A stretch of 64,000 nucleotides of DNA, taken from Oreohelix idahoensis. Lineage: Eukaryota; Mollusca; Gastropoda; Stylommatophora; Oreohelicidae. Shown here one piece after another: positions 13,195-23,089 of this stretch. Every line of letters begins with the position of its first letter. Positions within the stretch are counted from its first letter, which is position 1. Made by a program: the position numbers and the translations under genes. The DNA is taken from NCBI GenBank assembly GCA_024509875.1, contig JAMPIV010011345.1, forward strand, positions 1-64,000, read 5' to 3'. The notes under the pieces were generated by a model. The model had not been told where the DNA came from. It worked only from the letters and a program-made list of their open reading frames with translations, and made no database searches.

Positions 13195-13705
13195 AAAAGT
13201 GGCATAACTAAAACATAAATTGTCCCCGTTACTTGTCTTTGTTTGATAACAAACATAAAATTGTCCCGTTACCTATTTTTGTTGTGATAACTAAAACATA
13301 AATTGTCCCCGTTACCTATTTTTGTGTGATAACTAAAACATAAATTGTCCCGTTACCTGTGTTTGTGGGATAATTAAAACATAAATTGTCCCCGTTACTT
13401 GTCTTTGTGGGATAACTAAAACATAAATTGTCCCCGTTACCTATTTTTGTGTGATAACTAAAACATAAATTGTCCCGTTACCTATTTTTGTGGGATAACT
13501 AAAACATAAATTGTCCCGTTACCTGTGTTTGTGGGATAGTTAAAAACATAAATTGTCCCGTTACTTGTCTTTGTGGGATAACTAAAAACATAAATTGTCC
13601 CCGTTACCTATCTTTGTGTGATAACTAAAACATAAATTGTCCCCGTTACTTGTCTTTGTGGGATAACTAAAACATAAATTGTCCCCGTTACCTGTGTTTG
13701 TGATG
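13195..13705 (+). repeat. Minisatellite, about 12 copies of a ~42-bp unit
   Basis: A unit reading roughly GATAACTAAAACATAAATTG followed by TCCCCGTTACCTATTTTTGTG repeats in tandem. Variation is systematic: TCCC or TCCCC, TTACCTATTTT or TTACTTGTCTT or TTACCTGTGTT, and GTGTGAT or GTGGGAT. The alternating variants suggest higher-order duplication of two- or three-unit blocks. There are no unique spacers, so it is not CRISPR-like. Confidence 0.93.
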
Positions 13706-15839
13706 GTCTTGAAGTGTGCCCAGTTTGCCAAGACGTGAGGCACTATGGTCGCGCTGATATCCATGGACATTCGAATGTTACCTTTGATGAGGTAGAAGGT
13801 GTGAACATACATGAGCCATCCCTCGGCATAGTAATGACACACAATTAAAAGTACGCAATACCACAAAAAAATTCAGATAAAATACAGAAAACATAATTAA
13901 ACTTGTTTTGATGAATAGCGATGAACAACTTGAAACAGTTAAAGGATCCAAGATTATGCTACGTGTAATGTGTGTCATAAATCCAAACATCGTGCGCGCC
14001 TAATGCAAGCGAGATGCACGACAGTACCTGGACCTGATCGTAAGAAAGTTCATGAAATGTCAACCACTACGTGCAACTCGTTACAAACCGAACGCTTGGG
14101 AAGAAATGGACCTGGACCTGGGTGAGTGGGTGGTAGTACCTTTATTTTCTTTAAAAGTGAACTTATGACTAAATATTATTACATGTATTAACATTCTTCC
14201 GCAAAACCAAATCTCTGTGGCATATAATGATTTTCTTACTTGTTTGCTAATTGCCAATGACTTACTAGCGTATGCCAGGATTAGTTCCATATAACACTTG
14301 AGGGCTCTCTTTCTTACTTCCAGTAACAAAGATTTGTTGCATGAAATACTCTTCCTTATAAATCTGCTCCTCACTTCTGACATACATCTATTATCCGATG
14401 TTATTAACATGCTCAGTTAATTGAATATGTTTTAAAACTGATCCATTTACTTTGATTTTTTTTAAATAAAAATTTGTCTCGTTTTTGTCGAGGCGCACCC
14501 TGTTCAACCTAGACACAGCATCCGTCGGTTATATTATGGCGCATGTCCAAATGTTTTATTTATTTATTCATTTATGTTTTTCACAATTTGACACTTTAAT
14601 TGACTCGGTTTACAATAAGTGGACAGAAGAAATAATACCATGATCAGTTATTGGCAACAGAAAATATTATCCGAAATTAGAGGCACTAAATATAACCCAT
14701 CGAAAGTTGAACGGGATATTTTTCTTCGTAAAATTTAAAAAAAGGAAAATCTGTTCCACAAAACATAGTTTCAGTCAGCAAACACTTTAAGTGAACATTA
14801 AGTGGCAGACCTCAATGATGTGAATGGAAATTTAACAGCAAAGAGAAACTTGATAGAGCATAAATTAAGGGTGGTCCACATATAACTGCAGTGGCTTCGT
14901 TCCCAATTGGTTTTATTAGTAGACCGTAGTTGTCCGATTTCAGTAACTAATTTACCATGATAGTGTATTCTGGAGAAGTCGTTAACTTCAAGACGACCAT
15001 AACTTCTGTCTTTGTTCCTATTAAGGTTAAGGAACGTATGTTCACTTTGTGTCAAAACTGTATCATATATTTCCTGCAACTCATTTTCATTATTTGCCAT
15101 TAATTCGCTTATTTATTAAACGTCGCATTATAACAATAAGAAAATGTTAGATTATAAAATTACATATAATTCTTTGCTTTATAATAAGCTGCTAATTTCC
15201 CTTTAAAATGATAAATTATTATAAAATTATTTCCCTTTGTGCTGAACGTTTCAACAAATTTTTCCAAATGATCAACGTTGTAGTTTGTTTCCAATGGATG
15301 GGAAAGAAATAAAAAAATCGAAAAAAAGTTGATTCGTCTTACGATGACAAAATACAAAGAAAATAGCCAACGTTGCGCCACAAGGCCTTCGTCAAGGAAA
15401 GGAACGAAAGTGAAGGCTAGATAGGAGACATAAGAATCTAAATAAATTCAAAAATAGAACCTGGGTACTTCCCTTAAGGCATCTGAGTCCTAACACGCTT
15501 GCCGCCGAACAGACGTGCGTTCCCGGAAAAGGAAATGACTGCTATTTCCGGATGTAAACAGTACATACTAAGAAACTAAATTACGAAACTGAACAATAAA
15601 GTACCCAAACGTAATATTAATGAGGACTGGAGATAGAAGAGGACAGAATGAGTTGGAGATAAATAAATATTAAATAAAAAATCAAGACATATTGAACATT
15701 TTTATATAATCGTATATTATTAGAGGCCGACGGAGAATTAGAAAAATGAATAAGAGTGGAAAGGGTCAAAATGCAACAAGACTGGAAAGGGTGACCTCAG
15801 AAAAAGGTGTATAGGGTGTGAAGACCAGCTGGTTTTAGA
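13706..15839. other. Unassigned sequence and probable 3' flank of the Penelope-like element
   Basis: No gene is supported. The stretch at about 15290-15480 reads on the minus strand like the A/T-rich 3' tail that follows Penelope ORFs, including a GACGAAGGCCTTGTGGCGCAA patch near 15378-15397. The 3' end of the element is therefore somewhere in 15250-15839 and not exactly placed. The rest is AT-rich and featureless. Confidence 0.4.
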
Positions 15840-15840
15840 A

Positions 15841-16806
15841 ACCCCATGCGATGGATAAGACGGTTCTCAAGCTGTTCTCGGCCAGCAGTGTCAGAGGAGC
15901 ATGATCTGATCGCCGTGACCTGGATGTCGATGGGACCATGGTGGTCAGGACCATTAAAGTGTATGGCAACTGGTGTGGTCTTATGCTGAGAGATGTCATT
16001 AAGGTGCTGGCTGAATCTGTCCCCAATTCGTTTGCCTGTTTGACCAATATAGGTTTTGCTTCAACGTTTACATATGATTGTATAAATAACATTGCACGAC
16101 TCACACGTGAAGATACTGATGATGGTGAACGTGGCCTTAGGAAAAGACACCTTTTGGGTTTAGATGATATACTTGCACTTCGTGCATCGTGTCCGACCAC
16201 AGGGTAGTGTGCCAAAGTGAGTGGCATTCTCCTTTGGGAGACGGCTGTGAACAAGAAGATCCTTCAGGTTCTTGTCACGTCTATATGCCACCAAAAGTGC
16301 CTCACCGAATACTTCTAGGGTCACAGAATCTGCCTGGAGGATGGGTAAGTGGCGGAAAAGGATGTGTTTGACTGCAGTACTGTGATGGTGATAGGTCAAG
16401 ATTAATTTGACTCTCTCCGACGTGGATTTGTAGTGGGGTTTGAGGGCCACCTGACGAGAGATGGGGAGAACACGTTTGAGGGTGGAGGTGAGACCATGTT
16501 CCGGATAAAGTCTGCTACGGAAGAAATCCAACATCTCATTGGCGCGGAAGTGGAAGTCATCGTCGTCTTGGCACAAACGGTGGAGGCGGAGAAGTTCAGA
16601 ATATGGAAGGGAATCACGACAAGCCCGAGGATGAGAAGAGGTATACAGAAGGTAGCTGTGGGCATCTGTCGGCTTGTAGTATACTGAGGTATTGAGGCCG
16701 GAGGGCGTGATAGTAATAGTAATGTCAAGAAAGTTGACAGACACTGTGGAGATGAGGGAGGTGAACTTGATGGTGGGTGGAAGTGGTTGACGAAGTCGAT
16801 GAAGCG
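15841..16806 (-). pseudogene. Penelope-like RT C-terminal region and GIY-YIG nuclease (broken)
   Basis: Reading leftward from 16806, the frame gives the post-palm RT segment (IKFTSLISTVSVNFLDITI, then YYKPTDAHSYLLYTSSHP). It continues to a Cys-rich stretch (CGRTRCTKCKYI) and is interrupted just after it near 16158. In a continuing frame to about 15841 come TCESCNVIYTIIC and TYIGQTGKRIGDRFSQHL, the core of a Penelope GIY-YIG endonuclease, with another in-frame stop between them. Such domains nick target DNA for retrotransposition. The order RT then GIY-YIG is diagnostic of endonuclease-bearing Penelope elements. Confidence 0.87.
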
Positions 16807-17480
16807 TGTCAAAGCACAATATGCTGTGGATTTGCAAACACACCACCACTAATGATAAACAAGGCTCGTCCTTCTAAAGGTACGACCACCACATATAATG
16901 CTGACAATAAGAAATAACACCTTCAACAGGAATTTCCCTTTAATGATCGAATGCACACAATATCGCCACACACGGCTACAAATATATGAATTATATATAT
17001 GGATACATAAATACATGCCAGAGCAAATTTGCCTCCATAGATTTAACTAATAACCGCATACACAATATGGCGGCCTAGTATTAGCAATGAACTGATTCCC
17101 GCTCACACAGCGGCCCTAATCTATACAATGAAACAACCTCCAAAATTGGACGACGTATACTCTGCGGTATGTAGAAAAATGCCACTAGTTAAAATTCCAA
17201 ACTAGAATTATGCACTACAATCCCAATACTCCGCAGGAAGGCAAAACTCAGGAAATGAATCTCATGGCACACTCTTCTCAGCCATAACGCTGGGCAGGGA
17301 AAACTCAGTACGTCCACTCCCGGACCTGACTAGACGATCACTGACTCTTTCGCGCCTCCTTTTTACCGCCTTCCGGATCGTCACATGACTGACCGGTTTA
17401 GTTACATCAGGGTTGCCAACTTCAGTGTTCCCAGTCTGATTTTCGTACAAAAGATGCACTGCGAAATAGCGCTGTGAACA
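16807..17480 (-). repeat. Solo LTR of the Gmr1-B LTR family, inserted in the Penelope-like element
   Basis: On the minus strand it begins TGTTCACAGCGCTATTTCGC and ends GCTTTGACA, 674 bp long. It resembles the 675-bp LTR of Gmr1-B (22415-23089: TGTCACGGCGCTATTTCGC... TTCTTGACA), including the shared AAGGGAAATTCCTGTT patch. AAGCG flanks it on both sides (16802-16806 and 17481-17485), a 5-bp target duplication. Removing it and one copy restores the continuous Penelope reading frame across the join, which independently confirms the ends. Confidence 0.93.
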
Positions 17481-18945
17481 AAGCGGGATAAATCAGCCTC
17501 GGACATATCTGTGAGACCTATGCCATCGTCGATATATCTATGGTAAATCCCGGGGAAAGGACTGGAGTATTGTTGCCATATCTGATGCTCCAAATGGCCA
17601 ATGAACAGGGAGGCACAGCTAGGACCCATCTTCGTTCCCATAGCAACACCACTAATTTGGTCGAAAAACTGACCATTGAATTCAAAGGAATTTAGTAGAA
17701 GGACCAGTTCAGCAAGACGAAGAAGAGTGTCAGTGGATATAGAAGGACAAGTGCGCTGGTCAAGAAAAAAACCGAAGAGCTCGGAGACGATCAGAGTGGG
17801 GAATGGAGGTATACATAGAACAGACGTCTAACAAGAAAAGATAGTAGGAGCGGTCTGCTGATAGTCGGATAGAGGAGAAGGTTATAAGCACATGATTAGT
17901 GTCTTTAACAAAGGAGGGAAGATTATCAACAATAGGCTGGAAAATGCTATCAAGGAAGTCAGAGATGTGTTCAGTAGGACAGGAACAGGCCGAGACAATA
18001 GGTCTGCCAGGGTTGTCGATCTTATGAATTTTGGGGAGCATGTAGAATACAGGCTTGCCCAAAGAACTTTCATGAATCCTAAGATGAGATGCGGGGGTGG
18101 GGGGGGGGGGAGAGGGGGGGGGAGAGCCTTACTGGTGATGAGCTGTTTAATAGTGCTGTGTACAATGTGATTGTTAGAGACAGTGGCATTGTTGGTCCTA
18201 GGCTTGAAAAAAAAGAGTCAATGGTCAGCTGGTTTTTACTTTCACGTAGGTATAAGTCCTTCTGCCAGACAACAATGGCCCCTCCCTTGTCAGCCGGTTT
18301 GATGACAATGTCATCTCTACGCGAAGAAGGGAGAGAGCACGAGACTCTGCAGAAGTGACATTGGAATAATGCAATCTACGAGGGCGGAGCTGCTGAATGT
18401 CATGGATGGTGTTCTTGATTTACAGGTCCCAAGGAGTGTGAGAAAGCCCAAGTTTTGGGTGTAAAAGGGAGGTTTCGTTAGGTGAGAAACAACGTGCGAA
18501 GATGTCGGATTCAGCCTGAGACTGCGGCGGTGCTGTCCTCAGTCTCTAAAATGGAACTTCAGCCTCATGCGGCGGTGAAACCGATGAACATCCTGGACGA
18601 GATTATATTGGTCTAGGGTCGGACGAAGAGGAACACATTTGAGGCCCTTACTGAGAACAGAGCGCTCTCCCTCAGAGAGCAGATCTGAGGGGATGAAGAC
18701 TACCTGAGTCCGGGATGGAGTGGAGGATGGAGGGTAAGCATTAGGGGTAGGTAGGGAGGAGACGGGATAGTTTATGATGTTTAGTAGTGGAAACGAACTC
18801 ATGCAGCTGCCGGTTCAGTGTGTGGCTAGTGGTGCGTATCATAGAATAGAGAGGGAAGTTATTGGAGGTGAGACAACGTAAGTGGAGCAGAAGCCAAAAC
18901 TGTTGGGCACTCAGATCCGATAGATGGTTTCATTAAGTAGTTTGT
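17481..18945 (-). pseudogene. Penelope-like N-terminal region and RT palm (broken)
   Basis: From 18945 leftward, an N-terminal segment includes LSEGERSVLSKGLKCVPLRP and VQDVHRFHRRMRLKFHFRD (18802-18539). A linker with GGAIVVWQKDLYLRE follows (about 18300-18235). The RT core has GKPVFYMLPKIHK, NPGRPIVSAC, LLDVCSMYTSIPHSD, MGTKMGPSCASLFIG and HRYIDDGIGLT (about 18062-17515). YIDD is the catalytic RT motif. Frames change at about 18540, 18100 and 17760 through indels and stops, so no complete protein is made. The frame resumes at 16806 on the far side of the solo LTR. Confidence 0.87.
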
Positions 18946-18954
18946 TTCCAGCAA

Positions 18955-19760
18955 CATTGTCAGAGCAGACAAGAGATGAGAAGAAGACGCTGGAGATGAC
19001 TAAGTCACACACTGACGAAACCTGTCGATAGCATAATCAGGCAGTCTTTGTTCTGGAATCTCCAGGGTAAGAGAGGTAACGAACGAACGAACTTTATTTT
19101 CAAAGGGTTGAGAACTGGGCACGCAGGCCCGTCTGACATTCTGCCCTTCCTTTCTCTCACCTTTCATACTGAATTCATTTATTCTCACCTGCATTTTACA
19201 TATCAAATTCAAGGAATTCAACGTTGTAAAGTAAAATAAAATAGCACACTCATATTAACATTAACTACTTAAAAAGCATGACATAAAATATGTTGAAAAG
19301 TACAAACATCGTCATTAGAACCTACAGTTGACATTATACGATATGATAATCCGCTTAGGAGGTCACGTAATCAGAACTCATAACGTATTCGAAATGTTTA
19401 CGATTGTATGAATAGGGACTGAGGTTGTTTCTTAGGTAATGTGGAAGACAATTCCAAAGATGAGCAGCAGAGTAGCTAAGCTTTTCTTGAATAAGTCAAG
19501 CCTAGGCTTGGATATGTGCAATTTGATAAAGCGTTGACTGCGTCTTTCATTGTATTTGAACATTGGCCACAGATATGCTGGAGCATTGTGAAAGACCAAA
19601 GAAGACGCATAGAAGAAAACTGCAGAAAGACATGAAGGGAATGAAGAAAGCATGGAAAGTTCTTAAGCTGATGGCACTGGACAGGAAGACTTGGCATAAA
19701 TTTGTTGAAGTTATATGGTCCTTAGTGAGCTGTAGGGGGATGATGATGATGATGGTTTCA
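18955..19760 (+). pseudogene. Non-LTR retrotransposon ORF2 C-terminal fragment, split by an insertion
   Basis: The segment 18962-19075 (GAGATGAGAAGAAGACGCTGG... TCTGGAATCTCCAGGGTAAG) and the segment from about 19590 to 19740 (GRPKKTHRRKLQ... DRKTWHKFVE) are two parts of the same C-terminal ORF2 motif. That motif is seen intact at 20506-20847 and 20090-20330. About 510 bp, 19076 to roughly 19588, separates them and begins with an (ACGA) repeat. This looks like the 3' end of another retroposon in minus orientation. Confidence 0.75.
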
Positions 19761-20039
19761 TTTTACGATCGTCCATGTTAGAATATACGTATATTCCTTT
19801 CTCTAAACGATTATAACTTCTTCCTGCAGACAAAGAACCAGGTCACTGAGGCCTTTCCATTAAGTAGACGAAAGAGTGCTGTATCAAGGACACGGATAAA
19901 ACAGTTACGAAGTGTATTGGTGACACGCGGTACATATCTTTATAATGAATCTTCACCTGTAATATAATTCATCCGGGTTTTGAATATTAAAGAGAGTTGT
20001 GACAATTATTGCTGCTGCATCCATCAGTATTATTGTCAA

Positions 20040-20345
20040 TGATGCCACTGATATCATTAATGTGGACCTAATGACAGGAACTAGACAAGCGCCAGTGGAA
20101 CAAGAGATGAGAAGAAGACGCTGGAGATGGATAGGTAACATATTGAGAAAATCTGTTGATAGCATGACCAGACTATCCTCGTTCTGGAATCCCCAGGGTA
20201 AGAGGTAGAGGACGACCAATGAACACATGGAGAAGAGAACTTGACACAGAAAAGAAAGGAACGGAGAAGGCATGGAAAGACCTTGAGCTGATGGCACGTG
20301 ACAGGAAGACTTGGCACAACTTTGTTGAAATCTGCTCCTTTTGGG
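20040..20345 (+). pseudogene. Non-LTR ORF2 C-terminal fragment
   Basis: Translation shows QAPVEQEMRRRRWRWIGNIL, then RKSVDSMTRLSSFWNPQGKR, then a stop and a shifted continuation encoding the Trp/Lys-rich tail. The W-x-GHxLR...WNPQGKRxRGRP signature is typical of the C-terminal region downstream of RT in RT-bearing non-LTR elements common in invertebrates. It is a truncated dead copy. Confidence 0.8.
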
Positions 20346-20503
20346 AGTTGAAAGGTGAAATAAAGATGACATAGCTATGTGGGAGTGAAAGGTGAAATAA
20401 AGAAGATGACATAGCTATGTGGGAGTTGAAAGGTGAAATAAAGAAGATGACATAGCTATGTGGGAGTGAAATGTGAAATAAAGAAGATGACATAGCTATA
20501 TTC
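20343..20503 (+). repeat. Tandem repeat, 4 copies of ~41 bp at a non-LTR 3' end
   Basis: Four units of GGGAGTTGAAAGGTGAAATA followed by AAGAAGATGACATAGCTATGT, with minor differences, directly follow the 3' end of the plus-strand ORF2 fragment. They abut the 3' end of the opposite-strand fragment starting at 20506. They probably represent a repeated 3' tail of this retroposon family. Confidence 0.88.
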
Positions 20504-20505
20504 AT

Positions 20506-21160
20506 TCACAACCCTCCACTCCCAAAGGAGCATAGGCCTTCAACAAACACATGCCAAGTCCTCTTGTTACGTGCCATCATCTCAAGTTCTTTCCACGTTC
20601 TCCTCATCCTTTTCACCTCTGTTTCCAGCTCTCTTCTCCATGTGCTTCTTGGTCTACCTTTGCCTCTCTTGCCCTGGGGGTTCCAGAACAAGGACTGCCT
20701 TGTAATGCTATCAACAGGTTTCCTCAGTGTGTGTCCTATCCATCGCCTTCTTCTCATCTCTTGTTCCACTGGCACTTGTCTAGTTCTTGTCATCAGTTCC
20801 ACGTTGGTAACCTTGTCATACCATTTCAATCCCTCTATTCTACGCAAGCACCCATTTATGAAAGTCTATAGCTTTTTGGTAGTTGTCTTTGTTGTTCTCC
20901 ATGTCTCAGAGCCATACAATAGGACTGACTTTACATTTGAGTTGAAGATTCTTATTTTCGTGTTGGATCCGATTTCTCTTGATCTCCATATATTTCCCAA
21001 TGCAATGAAAGCTCTTCTTGCTTTTTGTATTCTTATTTTGATATCACTGTCTGTCCAACTTTGTCTATATTGCTGCCAAGATATGTGTACGATTCTACAT
21101 CTTGTATTGGTGTTTCTTCAAGTTCAACCCTGTTATCATTACCTGCATTTATTCTCATTA
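20506..21160 (-). pseudogene. Non-LTR ORF2 C-terminal fragment (opposite strand)
   Basis: The open part 20847-20506 encodes RRIEGLKWYDKVTNVELMTR, RRWIGHTLRKPVDSITRQSL and WNPQGKRGKGRPRSTWRREL. Upstream on the same strand (to about 21160) an interrupted frame gives the preceding KIRIFNSN / LLYGSETW-type block. The fragment lies tail-to-tail with the copy at 20040-20345. Confidence 0.82.
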
Positions 21161-22409
21161 ATAGCTATGATAGCCGACACTAAAACAATGGGTTTGTCCA
21201 TCATTAGTTTGTCCCGTGTAGGTCCCGGGGGTCTATAGGGAGACAAAGAAAGAATATGACTACTGCCGATCACGCATGTTGTAAGATGCGACTAAAGTGC
21301 GGATTTTACATGGTGCTGGCACCCTTATCATGTATAACAGACAGATGTGGAAACCACTGCTGCAGGAAGACAATGAATTCTTCAGTGTAGGTTGCTGTAA
21401 GGGGACCAGCTGCAGTTGTACCTCCATGCTCCATAAGGAACAAAAAAAAAACGAGAAATTATAATTACCATTTATGATTGTAAAAGATAATTTCTTTGAA
21501 CATTGTACTTTTGAATCACTGTAATATGATCTGACTTCCTTCGTACTATTTTCTTCTTGCTTACGGTGATTTTTACCTTTTTCTGATTTGTAAACAATCT
21601 ACTGATGCAAGTTTTTTTTATTTGTGAGTACAATTCTTGTATGTGAATATGTGCTGTACTGACTACAAAACGGATTTTCCTTCTCTTCACGCCTATTTCC
21701 CTAGTGCATGTCTTTCTCGTCTCTGTATATTTCCCCTACTTCTTTGTTCATCCATGCATTTTGTATTCTTGTATGCATGTTTCCATTCTTTTATGCATGT
21801 TTCCATGCGAAGTATAAGACTTACTGCTATGGACATTTTTTCCAAGTTTATTTCCGTATACAGTTCTCTCCTGCATGTGGTTGTGAGAATGTGTATGAGA
21901 GTGGTGTGTGTAATATTTTTAGTGAATTATGTGAGGGGGAAGGGGGGGGGGGGGGGTTGTAAGAGGCATCTTAAACAAGTTGCTTTAACTATTTCTCTGA
22001 GCCAGAAGTCGGTATTCCCAAAAGAGATTATGGGGTAAGTTGTACATTTTATAATCTATATTTTGTATTATTAACATGTGAAAATTGCTAACGGATGTCA
22101 AAGTCATACGAGGCTGGCAACCTCAGCATACATAATGATGATTTCATAAACTGCAAAAGCCGATGATTGCTTTATGCGGGTTTCTCACAGAGAACCAAAA
22201 GCAGAGGTAGTCACAAATTCCAAATGGAGCAGGCAGTGGATTATGATAGAACTGATGTACATACTGAGTATACTAACCTTTTCAACAATTGCAAATGTAA
22301 ATGGAAGCATGTTCAATATAAATGCAATGGATTTTTTCCGCTCACTGAAATTAATATTAATGCTCAGAGAGGGTAACGTTCTGAGGTAGATGGGATGGTG
22401 TAATGGAAA
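21161..22409. other. Unassigned sequence
   Basis: No gene is supported. It includes a poly-G run at about 21941-21957 and a T-rich, Cys/Phe-rich set of chance frames. It ends at the GAGGG target site of Gmr1-B (22410-22414). Confidence 0.4.
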
Positions 22410-22414
22410 GAGGG

Positions 22415-23089
22415 TGTCACGGCGCTATTTCGCAGTGCATCTTTTGTACGAAACGTCAGCCGGGCAACGCCGGGTATAGCAAAACCGGCGAGTCAGGTGA
22501 CTACTGAAAGCTGGGAAATCAGGCGCGAGAGTAGTCAGTGAGAATCTAGCCAGCGTCCGGGTCGGACGCAGCTATTTCCCTTTTGCCAGCGAGTTAGCTG
22601 TAAAGTTCATGTTATGGACAATTCGTTATAAGTGCTTGCCATATTCCGGGTCTGATGGATTATTAAGTTGTTATTCTAGTACAGTGTAGTGTCTAGATTG
22701 TATTTGTTACATGCCGTAGATTTATAAGTTGTCAATGAGTTGAGTGTACCATTGTCACAGTTTTGCCGCTCATGGTGAGCGATAGTCATTGCAGTGTTTG
22801 TTCAGTTAAGTCGTACTGTGGTGTATGATGCTGATAGATTAAGCTGTTAAGGCAAGTTACACTGGCATGTCATTATCATATTGTATTTTATGCGTTTGTT
22901 GGCCATGTGAGGCCTGAGGGTGTTGCGTTTAGTAATAAAGGGAAATTCCTGTTAAAGGTGTTGATTACTTATGTCAGCCATTGTTGTGTGGTCATACTCC
23001 TAGAGGAGCGAGCTTATTATTGTTATTATAAATCCACACTGCAGTGGTGCAACACAGTGGAGTGTTATCCACGGTAAGTGTTCTTGACA
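22415..23089 (+). repeat. 5' LTR of Gmr1-B
   Basis: 675 bp, starting TGTCACGGCGC after the GAGGG target copy and ending TTCTTGACA. It is followed by ATTGGGGAGCTC, a possible primer-binding region. It matches the two halves of the 3' LTR and, more distantly, the solo LTR at 16807-17480. Confidence 0.93.

Larger units (their letters stand above)
15840..18945 (-). mobile_element. Decayed Penelope-like element (RT + GIY-YIG), split by a solo LTR
   Basis: Minus-strand fragments read in Penelope order from right to left. There is an N-terminal region (18945-18200), an RT palm with FYMLPKIHK, GRPIVS and a YIDD active site (18065-17481), RT C-terminal sequence with VNFLDITI and a YYKPTD motif (16806-16160), and a GIY-YIG nuclease remnant (about 16150-15841). 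Stops and frameshifts break it repeatedly, and a C/G homopolymer tract near 18099-18120 disrupts the N-terminal part. A 674-bp solo LTR sits inside the RT region with a clean target duplication. The element is inactive. Confidence 0.88.

Noticed and set aside
13195..13705. CRISPR-like array appearance
   Set aside because: Units are contiguous with no unique spacers, and the context is eukaryotic repeats.
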